Shown here: positions 15,025-23,195 of the stretch, piece by piece
Position numbering within the stretch: the stretch's first letter is position 1
How the letters are laid out: each line of letters starts with the position of its first letter
From: Nocardioides sp.
Lineage (GTDB): Bacteria; Actinomycetota; Actinomycetes; Propionibacteriales; Nocardioidaceae
Direction of reading: 5' to 3'
DNA length: 28,599 bases
NCBI GenBank assembly: GCA_021731205.1
Contig: JAKFXV010000137.1
Location: 1-28,599, forward strand
Position numbers and translations under genes: made by a program
The notes under the pieces: generated by a model
The model's database searches: none
Told to the model about the DNA's origin: nothing
What the model saw: only the letters and a program-made list of their open reading frames with translations

Positions 15025-17415
15025 TCAGATCGGAGGGTAGGCCCGGCCCTGCATGGCTTCCCAGACCCTCGAGGGCGTGAGGGGCATGTCGATGTGCAGG
15101 ACGCCGAGTGGCCTCAATGCATCAACCACCGCGTTGACGATGGCCGGTGGTGAGCCGACGGTGGCGCACTCGCCGACACCCTTTGCTCCAATGGGATGGT
15201 GGGGCGACGGTGTCACGGTGTGACCGGTCTCCCACCGGGGGACTTCGAGCGCCGTGGGGATCAAGTAGTCCATCAGTGAGCCGTTGAGGCAGTTGCCCTG
15301 ATCGTCGAACCCGATGAACTCCATCAGCGCGATGCCGATCCCGTCCGTGAGCCCGCCGTGGACCTGGCCTTCGATGATCATGTCGTTGATCCGGGTGCCG
15401 CAATCGTCGACGGCAATGAATCGCTCGACAGTGACCTTGGCGGTGCCCGGGTCGACGTCTACGACACAGATGTATGCGCCGAACGGATAGGTGAGGTTGG
15501 ACGGGTTGTAGCAGATCTGTGCCTCGAGACCTCCTTCGACACCCTCTGGAAATTCTCCTGCGCCGTGTGCTCTCATCGCGACTTCTTGGATCGTGACCGA
15601 GGTCGAGGGATCGCCTTTCACATGGAAGGATCCCTTTTGCCACTCCAAGTCGGCAACCGAGACCTCCAGCATGCTGGAGGCAATGATTCGCGCCTTGTCG
15701 CGCACCTTTCGGGCCACCAGGGCTGCGGCGGCGCCTGAGACTGGCGTTGATCGACTTCCGTACGTCCCGAGACCGTATGGCGTGTTGTCTGTATCGCCAT
15801 GCACGACATCGATGTCCTCGGGGGGGATCCCGATCTCCTCGGCGACTATCTGGGCGTACGTGGTCTCGTGGCCCTGCCCCTGACTCTGCACCGAGATCCG
15901 CACCACAGCCGTCCCGGTTGGATGGATGCGCAACTCGCACCCGTCGGCCATCCCGAGTCCGAGGATGTCCATGTCCCTGCGAGGCCCGGCGCCGACGGCC
16001 TCGGTGAAGAAGGCGACGCCAATTCCCATACACTCTCCACGCTCGCGGCGGGCGATCTGTTCGGCCCGCAACTCGTCGTAACCGGCAATCCTCAGGGCCT
16101 CGTTCATGGCACCGGCGTAGTTGCCCGAGTCGTAGACCCATCCCGTCTTCGTCGTATAGGGGAACTGCTCGGGCTGAATGAAATTCTTCAGGCGAAGTTC
16201 GACCGGGTCCATGCCCAGTTCGGCGGCCAGTCGATCCACCAGGCGCTCGACGAGATAGACGGCCTCGGCGATGCGGAACGAACATGAGTAAGCGACACCA
16301 CCAGGGGCCTTGTTGGTGTACGCCGCCGTCACTGCGCAGTGTGCAGCCTCAAGGTGATAACTACCCGTGAACACACCGAAGAACCCGGCGGGATACTTCA
16401 AGGGAGCGGCCGTACCGTTAAAGGCACCGAGGTCGGCCAGAACGCTCGAACGGATCGCGAGCATTCTTCCGTCCCGTGTCGCCGCGATCTCTCCGCGCAT
16501 GATGTAGTCACGGGCGAAGGCCGTGCTGATCAGGTTCTCCGTGCGGTCCTCCATCCATTTGACCGGTTTGCCGGTGACGATCGAACCGACGATCGCGCAT
16601 ACATACCCTGGATAGATCGGCACCTTGTTGCCGAAGCCACCACCCACGTCGGGTGAGATCACCCGGATCTTGTGCTCTGGGATCCCTGCGAACATCGCGT
16701 AGAGGGTGCGGTGCGCGTGCGGGGCCTGGGATGTCGACCACATGGTGAGCTTTCCGCTCGCTCGATTGAAGTCTGCGACGGCACCACAGGTCTCCATCGG
16801 TGCCGGATGCACTCGAGGAAAGACCACATCCTGGGTCACGGTGACTTCGGCGTGCTCAAACACGGCGGCAGTGGTGGCCGCGTCGCCCGCTTCCCAATCG
16901 AAGCCGTGGTTGTCTGACCGGCCCTCCAGGTCGTCTCGGATGATGGGGGCACCGGCGTCGAGGGCTGTGCGCACGTCAATGACAGGTTCGAGTATCTGGT
17001 AGTCCACATAGATCAACTCGAGTGCGTCACGGGCCGCATACCGGTCTTTCGCGACTACGAAGGCAACCTCTTGACCTTGATAGCGGACCTTGTCGGTGGC
17101 GAGAACGGCCTGGACATCGCCAGCCAGTGTCGTCATCCATGCCAGACCACGCTCGGCTAGGTCCGCTCCGGTCACCACGGCCTTGACCTTGGGATGCGCC
17201 TCGGCCGCGCTCGTATCGATGCTGGTGATGCGCGCATGTGCCACGGGTGAGCGCAAGATCGCCAGGTGAAGCATGCCCGGCAACTGCACGTCATCGCAGA
17301 AGGTGCCCTGGCCGCGCACGAAGCGGGCATCCTCTTTGCGAAGCATCCGGCCATAGCCCACGGGGTTGTGGTCGTTGTCGATCACATCGTCGGCGGCGCG
17401 GTTTGCTGTGCTCAC
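15025..17415 (-). CDS. coxL: Form I CO dehydrogenase large subunit, copy 2
   Basis: A 796-residue large subunit starting at GTG 17415. It has AYSCSFR at 375-381 (C378 is the predicted copper ligand), GGGFGNKVPIYPG (258-270), QGQGH (512-516) and PIGAKGVGE with E749 as the catalytic glutamate. AYSCSFR fits the form I pattern AYXCSFR but has Ser where copy 1 has Arg. SQAPHAHRTLYAM and TYGSRSTPVSGAA follow the usual form I sequence more closely than copy 1 does. No coxM or coxS is next to it, so it may borrow those from the facing operon. It leads a minus-strand transcript that also carries an XdhC-like gene, coxD and coxE. Confidence 0.93.
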   Translation of the reverse strand: MSTANRAADDVIDNDHNPVGYGRMLRKEDARFVRGQGTFCDDVQLPGMLHLAILRSPVAHARITSIDTSAAEAHPKVKAVVTGADLAERGLAWMTTLAGDVQAVLATDKVRYQGQEVAFVVAKDRYAARDALELIYVDYQILEPVIDVRTALDAGAPIIRDDLEGRSDNHGFDWEAGDAATTAAVFEHAEVTVTQDVVFPRVHPAPMETCGAVADFNRASGKLTMWSTSQAPHAHRTLYAMFAGIPEHKIRVISPDVGGGFGNKVPIYPGYVCAIVGSIVTGKPVKWMEDRTENLISTAFARDYIMRGEIAATRDGRMLAIRSSVLADLGAFNGTAAPLKYPAGFFGVFTGSYHLEAAHCAVTAAYTNKAPGGVAYSCSFRIAEAVYLVERLVDRLAAELGMDPVELRLKNFIQPEQFPYTTKTGWVYDSGNYAGAMNEALRIAGYDELRAEQIARRERGECMGIGVAFFTEAVGAGPRRDMDILGLGMADGCELRIHPTGTAVVRISVQSQGQGHETTYAQIVAEEIGIPPEDIDVVHGDTDNTPYGLGTYGSRSTPVSGAAAALVARKVRDKARIIASSMLEVSVADLEWQKGSFHVKGDPSTSVTIQEVAMRAHGAGEFPEGVEGGLEAQICYNPSNLTYPFGAYICVVDVDPGTAKVTVERFIAVDDCGTRINDMIIEGQVHGGLTDGIGIALMEFIGFDDQGNCLNGSLMDYLIPTALEVPRWETGHTVTPSPHHPIGAKGVGECATVGSPPAIVNAVVDALRPLGVLHIDMPLTPSRVWEAMQGRAYPPI

Positions 17416-17652
17416 CGGACCAGCACCAACCTGGCCTCCCGGCCCGACTGGAAAATCATCGAATCCCGATCATACGCGCTTGTCACCCACAGATGCGCGA
17501 CACGTGCGAGCCTGATGGGGGCGGACACCTGCATACGAACTCTTCCCGAACCTGATGGTGCAGCCCGCCGCCTCACGGGGGCCGTTACGCGGCTTGTTGC
17601 AAGACTACGTGATCGGCCCTCCGAGACAACCTCCATGTCAGCTGGGCGACGA
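17416..17652. other. Gap between coxL2 and moaA
   Basis: No coding frame is convincing here. The minus strand must hold the promoter of the coxL2 operon and the end of the xdhC-moaA transcript. A TATGAT hexamer on the minus strand (17469-17474) could be a -10 box, giving a leader near 50 nt. No good -35 is seen at normal spacing. Confidence 0.35.
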
Positions 17653-18711
17653 TTAGCCACCGATGGACCCCATGCTGCGGACGGGCCGGGCGAAGTCCGC
17701 CGAGTCAATTCCGTGACCAGCCTGCTTGCCCCACATCGCGGCTCGCCACATGTCGGCGATCTCCCCGTCACTCGCTCCGCCCCTTAGCGCGGCCCTAAGG
17801 TCTGTTTCGTCATCGCCGAAGAGGCACGACCGAACCGTCCCCTGGGCTGTGATGCGTGTGCGGTCACATCGCTGGCAAAAGGGCCGCGTGACGGACGCGA
17901 TGATTCCGACGGTGTGCGGTCCTCCGTCCACCAACCAATCCTCCGCAGGGGCGGACGGGTCGTTGCGGCCAATCGGCGTTAGTTCGAAGCGAGTGGAGAG
18001 TACTTGGAGCAACTCTGCCGCGTCGACCATGTTGTCGCGTCGCCAGGTCTCGTCAGCGTCCAAGGGCATCTCCTCTATGAACCGGACCGCAACCCCCTCG
18101 CTGAGGCCCCAGGCCAGCAGATCGGCAGCTCCGCCAAGCGTGGCGCGCATCAACACTGCATTTACCTTGATGGGGTCGAGACCCGCTTGCTTGGCCGCGC
18201 GGATACCGATCAGGGTGTCGTGCAACCGGTCCCGGCGAGTCAGCCGAGCAAACTGGGCGGGATCCACCGTGTCCAGCGAAATGTTCACCCGCTGGAGACC
18301 TGCCTCAACCAGAGACGCGGCCCGGTGGTGGAGCCCAAGGGCGTTGGTTGTCATGGACATGATGACGCCGGGGGCGGTTTCAGACGATAGCCGGACAATC
18401 CGGGCGAGATCCGGTCGCATCAACGGTTCGCCGCCGGTGAAACGGACCTCACGGATCCCCAGGGCGGTGGCGGCGACGCCGACGAGGCGGGCCACCTCGT
18501 CGGGGGTCAGCAGATCGATCCGTGCGATGGCTGGCAACCCCTCTTCAGGCATGCAGTACGTGCATCGAAGCGAGCACTTCTCCGTGAGGGAGATGCGCAG
18601 ATCCCGCGCGACACGGCCGAACGTGTCTACGAGCTGGGGAACCTCTGGCCTGTGCACAGTGCTTGGCGCGGCACGGCGCACGACCGGGAGGCCCAGCGAA
18701 GTCACTGTCAT
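17653..18711 (-). CDS. moaA: GTP 3',8-cyclase MoaA (molybdenum cofactor synthesis)
   Basis: A 352-residue radical-SAM enzyme that converts GTP to 3',8-cyclo-7,8-dihydro-GTP, the first step of molybdopterin synthesis. The radical-SAM cluster ligands are C46, C50 and C53 (KCSLRCTYC). GGEP lies at 93-96. The C-terminal cluster ligands are C279, C282 and C296 ([11 protein letters not shown]...SC). The protein ends in Gly-Gly, needed for MoaA activity. Its ATG overlaps the stop of xdhC (ATGA). Placing MoaA with an XdhC beside two CO dehydrogenase operons points to local cofactor supply for the Mo enzymes. The N-terminal 25 residues look like a variable extension. Confidence 0.95.
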   Translation of the reverse strand: MTVTSLGLPVVRRAAPSTVHRPEVPQLVDTFGRVARDLRISLTEKCSLRCTYCMPEEGLPAIARIDLLTPDEVARLVGVAATALGIREVRFTGGEPLMRPDLARIVRLSSETAPGVIMSMTTNALGLHHRAASLVEAGLQRVNISLDTVDPAQFARLTRRDRLHDTLIGIRAAKQAGLDPIKVNAVLMRATLGGAADLLAWGLSEGVAVRFIEEMPLDADETWRRDNMVDAAELLQVLSTRFELTPIGRNDPSAPAEDWLVDGGPHTVGIIASVTRPFCQRCDRTRITAQGTVRSCLFGDDETDLRAALRGGASDGEIADMWRAAMWGKQAGHGIDSADFARPVRSMGSIGG

Positions 18712-19874
18712 CTCGAGGCCTTGGGTCGGGCAGGGCGCCGGTCACTCTCCGCGATTGCATCGTGATGGATCCGGCCTTCGGTCCGTGCGAGGTTGATCCC
18801 CATCCCGCCGCGGCGGATGGAGATGATCTCCGCCACGATCGAGACAGCGGTCTCCTCCGGGGTGCGCGCTCCTAAGTCGAGTCCGATCGGGCTGTGCATC
18901 CGATCGAGGTCGGCGTCAGTGGCCCCCATGGCGCGAAGTCGAGCCTGCCGATCCTCGTGGGTTCGGCGTGATCCCATGGCCCCGATATACGCATCCCGAG
19001 GGAGATCGAACGCTGCCATCAGCAACGGCACGTCGAACTTCGGATCATGGGTCAACACGCAGCACATCGAACGTGAGTCGATGCGACCCTCGGCTAACTC
19101 GGCGGACAGGTAGCGGTGCGGCCAGTCGACCACGAGCTCATCGACATCGGGGAAGCGCGCAGGTGTCGTGAATAGCGGGCGGGCGTCACACACCGTGACG
19201 TGGTAGCCGAGGCTACGCCCCTGGCGGGCCAGCGCGGAGGCGAAGTCGATCGCACCAAAGACGAGCATGCGTGGCCGCAGCGCGAAACTCGATACGAAGA
19301 CGTGCATGCCCTCGCCCAGCCGCTCCCCATCCGGCCCATAGGTGCGCGTCGCGGTCGACCCCAGTTCGAGCATGCCTAGAGCGTCGTCAGCGACGGCTTC
19401 ATCTGCCCGCGATGACCCAAGCGACCCTTCAACACCGTCGGGTCGGATGATCAGATGGCGGCCAACACGCGTTGGTTCCGGATGGGCTGTGACAGTCACG
19501 ACAGCCACAGGACGCTCGTTGAGGATGTCGTCTGCCACACCCCCCAACTCGGGAAAGCCCTGCTTGGAGACACGCTCGACGAAGACATCGAGAATGCCTC
19601 CGCAGGTCAGACCGACGGCGAACGCGTCGTCGTCACTGACGCCGTACGTCTGAAGCACGGGCGTGCCGGTGCCGATGACATCGGCGCACAGATCGTAGAC
19701 CGCCCCTTCGACGCAGCCACCGGAGATCGAGCCGACCACTGACTGGTCGGCGAGGCGCAGCATGGCTGCGCCGGCGGGACGCGGCGCGGATCGGTACGTG
19801 CGAACGACGGTCGCCAATGCGGAGGTCTCGCCTGCTTCCCATCGGTCAGCCAGCGCAGCGATGACTTCGCGCAT
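18708..19874 (-). CDS. xdhC: XdhC-family molybdenum cofactor insertion protein
   Basis: A 388-residue protein with the full XdhC plan. The N-terminal domain holds [20 protein letters not shown] and the canonical [10 protein letters not shown] (GGCVEG 52-57). The C-terminal Rossmann domain holds [40 protein letters not shown] and [23 protein letters not shown] 19874 is chosen over GTG 19880 because GGAG is 5 nt upstream of the ATG and directly abuts the GTG. The last 40 residues are basic and probably disordered. It is the most canonical of the three XdhC-like proteins here and is translationally coupled to moaA. Confidence 0.92.
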   Translation of the reverse strand: MREVIAALADRWEAGETSALATVVRTYRSAPRPAGAAMLRLADQSVVGSISGGCVEGAVYDLCADVIGTGTPVLQTYGVSDDDAFAVGLTCGGILDVFVERVSKQGFPELGGVADDILNERPVAVVTVTAHPEPTRVGRHLIIRPDGVEGSLGSSRADEAVADDALGMLELGSTATRTYGPDGERLGEGMHVFVSSFALRPRMLVFGAIDFASALARQGRSLGYHVTVCDARPLFTTPARFPDVDELVVDWPHRYLSAELAEGRIDSRSMCCVLTHDPKFDVPLLMAAFDLPRDAYIGAMGSRRTHEDRQARLRAMGATDADLDRMHSPIGLDLGARTPEETAVSIVAEIISIRRGGMGINLARTEGRIHHDAIAESDRRPARPKASR

Positions 19875-20150
19875 CGGCACTCCGTTTCTTGGTCTTGGAC
19901 TGCTCGACCGGATTTCCGAGCCAGGACCCCTGAGGGCCGATCCGATCCGGATCTTCCAACCGGCCGGGCATGCGCACAGGCATGACCTTTGCCAGGAGGC
20001 TGATCATGCATTGAGTCCGGGAGGGGGTCAATTGCGACTTCAGCGAAACCTGAATTTAGGGTGCCCTTACTTTCATCAGGTGAATCAGGCGGCCACTATC
20101 GTCGTAGGTATGGACTCGTGACTCGACAGACCCGGGTATGATCAACGTCG
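19875..20150. other. Gap upstream of xdhC-moaA
   Basis: This stretch has no convincing gene on either strand. It should hold the xdhC promoter on the minus strand and the 3' region of the DUF5134-like gene. The stretch around 20025-20110 is richer in A+T than the flanks. No hairpin or operator stands out. Confidence 0.4.
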
Positions 20151-20765
20151 TCACGGCCCAGAGTTGTGTGACAGCAACATGACGGCCATGCCCAGAGCCA
20201 TGGCGAGTTCATACACGCGCAGCTCGGCTGCCCTCCGTCGGCGCGGCTGGCCGTCATGACGAATTCCGTGGATGGCACGGAAACTCCAGAACACCGCCAC
20301 GATCCCCAGCCCGATGCCTAGGGCCGTAGTGGTCTCGTCCAGCCCGGCTGGTGCGCCTGCGCTCCCGTGGCCGCCGTCGGACATGACCATGCCTGGCATC
20401 GCGTCCGGGTGACCGTGGTCTGCGGTTGGGTCGACAGCGAGCGTCATTCCGACCATGAACGTCGTGGTGGCCATCATGAAGGAGTGGTACGTCGCGAGCA
20501 TCCGAAACCTTGTCCGAGCGAACGCATCCGCTCGGTTGACCGCTTGCGTGGCGAACCACAATGTCCCGCCCCCGAACGTGACGATGAGAAGCGTCCCCAG
20601 GATCGTGGGTAGCGTGAACCAGGTCATGAGGATCATGCTGATCGACATCAAGGTGTGGAGGGCGTAGTCCGCCGCCCCGCTAGCTACGCTCCGGCAACGA
20701 GCCCAGCGCTTAATCGCGCAACCTCCGGAAACGAGAAAGAGTGCTGTCACGACGACGGCGGTCAC
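20151..20765 (-). CDS. DUF5134-like integral membrane protein with a His/Met-rich loop
   Basis: With GTG 20765 as start, a 204-residue protein has about five or six hydrophobic segments: 3-16, 33-50, 54-72, 92-110, 146-162 and 184-199. ADYALHTLMSISMILMTW and YHSFMMATTTFMVGM match the His/Met-bearing helices of DUF5134 proteins. A loop at 112-134 contains DHGHPDAMPGMVMSDGGHG, rich in His and Met, of the kind that binds copper or similar metals. The open frame continues upstream to 20900, but that part lacks protein character. A link to copper needed by Mo-Cu CO dehydrogenase is tempting but unproven. Confidence 0.66.
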   Translation of the reverse strand: MTAVVVTALFLVSGGCAIKRWARCRSVASGAADYALHTLMSISMILMTWFTLPTILGTLLIVTFGGGTLWFATQAVNRADAFARTRFRMLATYHSFMMATTTFMVGMTLAVDPTADHGHPDAMPGMVMSDGGHGSAGAPAGLDETTTALGIGLGIVAVFWSFRAIHGIRHDGQPRRRRAAELRVYELAMALGMAVMLLSHNSGP

Positions 20766-20984
20766 GGATGTGCACCGACCTCTGTGTGCCCGATGAACGC
20801 AGGAGGTGCGGAGTCGTCGTGAACCGCCCGGCTGCTGCTGCCGGTGAAGGTGGGTGCAGGCTGACTGATCGTCTCGTTCACTGTTGCCCCTCGAGTCCAT
20901 GCGGAGCCCCGACCGTAGTTGCGGCGGGGCAAACGCGCATCACCCCCAAGGCTGGGCCACGGGGTGAGCCTGATCTGATAGCGA
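20766..20984. other. Non-coding or unrecognised stretch
   Basis: Nothing recognisable as a gene is seen between the DUF5134-like start and the transketolase remnant. It may contain decayed sequence belonging to the remnant that follows. Confidence 0.4.
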
Positions 20985-21225
20985 AGCTGGCGGTTTCGTC
21001 GGATTTCGGGACTACAGGTGCTTCTCTCTGCCGACGAAGCCGAGACGGTCGCGCCTTGGAAACACGCAATCGAACGCACCGACGGAGCGACAGCGCTGAT
21101 CCTCACTAGGTCGTGCCACCGCACGTCACGAACCCGTGCGCGATGCTGACGTCGAGATAGTCACCTCCGGTTCTGAGGTGGTGATTGCCGATGAGGCCAC
21201 GGCGGGTTTGGCCACCACTGATGGA
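20985..21225 (+). pseudogene. Transketolase C-terminal remnant, frameshifted
   Basis: Three successive frames on the plus strand line up with residues 504-575 or so of the intact transketolase at 25193-27169. Frame A (21009-21110) reads GLQVLLSADEAETVAPWKHA then IERTDGATALILTR, against [20 protein letters not shown] and [14 protein letters not shown]. Frame B (from 21113) reads VPPHVTNP against VPPHISTEP. Frame C (21145-21225) reads ADVEIVTSGSEVVIADEATA, against [20 protein letters not shown]. Before 21009 the match becomes faint and contains stops. This is a dead copy of a transketolase gene, opposite in direction to the live one. No start, TPP-binding half or stop region remains. Confidence 0.88.
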
Positions 21226-21438
21226 CCCATCGCTTCACTTCCGGGTAGGCAAGGTTGAAGACCCTAGAACCGCGGTCGCACAAGAATCCGTCAATGCCGT
21301 CGGTGCGGATTCGCCCGCAGACCTCACCGGCGGCCTCCGGCGCGGTGACCTGCCAGCCGAGGTCCGTGAGGCGGACCGCACGGCGCAAGCCATCGACTAG
21401 GCGCCGATGACGATGACGTCGGTTTCGTTGGCTGCCAC
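21226..21438 (-). pseudogene. FAD-dependent oxidoreductase N-terminal remnant
   Basis: Read on the minus strand from GTG 21438, the sequence gives VAANETDVIVIGA and then a TAG where the Gly-rich FAD-binding loop should continue. In another frame it resumes as AVRLTDLGWQVTAPEAAGEV, then CGRIRTDGIDGFLCDRGSRV and FNLAYPEVKRWV. That order is the N-terminal FAD-binding region of the amine oxidase/phytoene dehydrogenase family (VIVIGAGxAGL...GGRxRT...GFLxDRGFQV...YPE). The frame break in the dinucleotide-binding loop and loss of everything after about 70 residues make it a pseudogene. It begins 9 nt after the broken SulP gene, as in an operon, and abuts the transketolase remnant. Confidence 0.83.
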
Positions 21439-21447
21439 GGCGCCAGG

Positions 21448-22103
21448 CTACCTCTTTTCCACTCGCTGGACGTGCAGCCGGGCATGCTCGATGGCGCTGG
21501 GGATGCTCTCGAAGAGGTGGCGTTCGTGGGCCAGTCGGTCGTAGACGCCCAACTCGGCCAGGACGCGATGATGGTGGGTGGAATCAACACCGGATCGGCC
21601 ACCCGTGAGCGCGTGGCGAGGGCGGCAAGTGCGAGCACCTTCTCCGCATGGGCGTCTACGCCGAGGGCAGCGGGAATCTGTTGGAGGGCGATGATGACCG
21701 CGATCCCGACGGTGAATCCCTCCACGACGGAGATGGGTACGTATCGGATGACGCGACCGGCCCGGGCGTACCCCGGGCCGATCAGGATCAAGCCGGCCAT
21801 CACACCGACAACCAAAACGCCGTCGGGACCGTGCAGGGCGATGATCGGGACCAGGACCACGGTCATCGCTCCTGTGGGGCCACTGACCTGGACTCCGCTG
21901 CCTCCGAAGATCGCCGCCAGCGCGTGCGCCACGATCGCGGTGGCCAGGCCCGCAACGGCACCCATGCCGGAACTGACCCCGAATCCCAACGCCAGCGGCA
22001 ACGCCACCAGCCCCACCGTCAATCCCGCAGTGACGTCGCGACCCTCGCGGGCACCAGTCCAATCGCTGCGACGCGGCAACAGTTGTCGGATGCGCTCCGT
22101 CAA
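21448..22103 (-). pseudogene. SulP-family anion transporter, internally deleted and frameshifted
   Basis: The ATG at 22103 overlaps the arsR stop. The first 180 or so residues are a good SulP N-terminus: ALPLALGFGVSSGMGAVAGL, VQVSGPTGAMTVVLVPIIAL, VPISVVEGFTVGIAVIIALQ. Near 21565-21600 the match stops. In another frame the sequence jumps to VLAELGVYDRLAHERHLFES then AIEHARLHVQRVEKR, which resembles the far C-terminal end of the STAS domain. Only about 218 codons span what is normally some 550, so roughly 330 codons are missing. SulP proteins import anions such as bicarbonate or sulfate, and a bicarbonate role would suit the Calvin operon nearby. This copy cannot make a working transporter. 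Confidence 0.82.
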
Positions 22104-22438
22104 GAATCGCCGGCGGAGGCCGGCTCGGCCTCGAGTTCGCCTTGGGCGGCGAGGATTCCGGACAGAATCGTGCGCGCCGCCATCAGCAGATCGCGAACTT
22201 CCGGAACGCTGACGGAGTAGACGACCTCACCGCTGCTTCGACTCGACACCACCATCGACGTACGCCGAAGAACGGCGAGTTGCTGGGAGAGGTTGCTGGG
22301 CTCGATGGCGATCTTCTCGAGTAGTTCGTGGACCGCGTGGTCGCGTTCCGACAGGAGTTCGAGGATGCGGATGCGAGCGGGATGGCCGAGAGTTCGAAAG
22401 AACTCGGCCTTGGCTTGGTAGAGCGGAACGCCGGGCAT
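22100..22438 (-). CDS. ArsR-family transcriptional regulator
   Basis: A 112-residue winged-helix regulator beginning MPGVPLYQAKAEFFRTLGHP, with ARIRILELLSERDHAVHELL and the recognition region PSNLSQQLAVLRRTSMVVSS. It has no obvious Cys-rich metal site such as ELCVCDL, so the signal may not be a metal. ATG 22438 is preferred to the in-frame 22504 because the length fits and a palindrome (22457-22470) sits just upstream, where it would otherwise be inside the gene. Its stop overlaps the ATG of the broken SulP gene, so it probably once controlled that transporter. The coding frame itself appears intact. Confidence 0.88.
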   Translation of the reverse strand: MPGVPLYQAKAEFFRTLGHPARIRILELLSERDHAVHELLEKIAIEPSNLSQQLAVLRRTSMVVSSRSSGEVVYSVSVPEVRDLLMAARTILSGILAAQGELEAEPASAGDS

Positions 22439-22456
22439 ACATGAGACTACATGACT

Positions 22457-22470
22457 TGAAGAAGTCTTCA
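22457..22470. promoter_or_regulatory. Operator-like dyad TGAA-N6-TTCA upstream of arsR
   Basis: TGAAGAAGTCTTCA has perfect 6-bp arms (TGAAGA/TCTTCA) around 2 bp. TGAA-N6-TTCA is the core of many ArsR/SmtB operators. It lies 19 bp upstream of the preferred arsR start, consistent with autoregulation. Confidence 0.6.
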
Positions 22471-22511
22471 TGTCTAGGTGATCGAGCTTGTCGAGATCAC
22501 TCACTTGGCCG

Positions 22512-23195
22512 TCAGCGCGTCAGGTCCGCGAAGCTTCGCGTGACGTACGCCGCCGACGAGACGTCGTGGTGGTGGGTGTAGTCGTTCGTGACCGCGACGC
22601 ATTGCAGGCCCGCGGCGACAGCCGCGGTGACGCCAGCCCCCGAGTCCTCGATGGCGATGCAGTCGGCTGCGCGCTGACCGGAGATGCGGAGAACCTCCAG
22701 ATAGGCGGCCGGGTCGGGCTTGAGAGTAGTGATCTCAGTTCCTGTCACGATGCCGGCGAACCGGCTCAGCCCGAAGTGGCGATCCAGCAAGGGCTCGACC
22801 CAGGCCCGATTGCCGGTCGTGGCGACGTACAACTCGATGCCACAGGCGGCCAACTCGTGGATCAGGCGAGCGACGCCGGGTCGTGGTGGCACAGAGCCGC
22901 TGGCGATCAGGTCGCGCATGATCTCCGTCTTGCGTGGGTGGAGTCGGGCGGCCATCGCCTCTGCGGTCTGCGGATCGGATCCGAACGCCTGCAGGTAGCT
23001 CCGGATCCGCCGCTGACCGCCGGTCACCTCGAGCAACTGCCCGTACATCAACTCATCCCACCGATCGGGCAGTCCGGCTTCCTCGAAGGAGAGGTTGAAC
23101 GCGACCCGATGGCCGTGTCGCTCACTGTCCACCAGGGTGCCGTCGACATCGAAGATCACGGCTTTGAACGACCGCAGGTCGATGGTGGTGTTCAC
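22512..23195 (-). CDS. cbbY: CbbY-like HAD phosphatase
   Basis: A 227-residue HAD-superfamily phosphatase. Motif I is [11 protein letters not shown], with nucleophile D16 and acid D18. The cap region is [20 protein letters not shown]...[11 protein letters not shown], the CbbY/Gph type. Later motifs are [13 protein letters not shown] and [11 protein letters not shown]. CbbY hydrolyses xylulose-1,5-bisphosphate, an inhibitory by-product of RuBisCO, to xylulose 5-phosphate. The GTG at 23195 overlaps the glpX stop (GTGA). Position at the end of the Calvin operon supports CbbY over a generic phosphoglycolate phosphatase, though either activity is possible. Confidence 0.87.
   Translation of the reverse strand: MNTTIDLRSFKAVIFDVDGTLVDSERHGHRVAFNLSFEEAGLPDRWDELMYGQLLEVTGGQRRIRSYLQAFGSDPQTAEAMAARLHPRKTEIMRDLIASGSVPPRPGVARLIHELAACGIELYVATTGNRAWVEPLLDRHFGLSRFAGIVTGTEITTLKPDPAAYLEVLRISGQRAADCIAIEDSGAGVTAAVAAGLQCVAVTNDYTHHHDVSSAAYVTRSFADLTR

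Noticed and set aside
15122..16285. 387-residue minus-strand frame within coxL copy 2
   Set aside because: Arg/Gly/His-rich shadow of coxL in another frame.
17412..17771. 119-residue minus-strand frame across the moaA end
   Set aside because: It overlaps the clear moaA coding region in another frame and has no family features.
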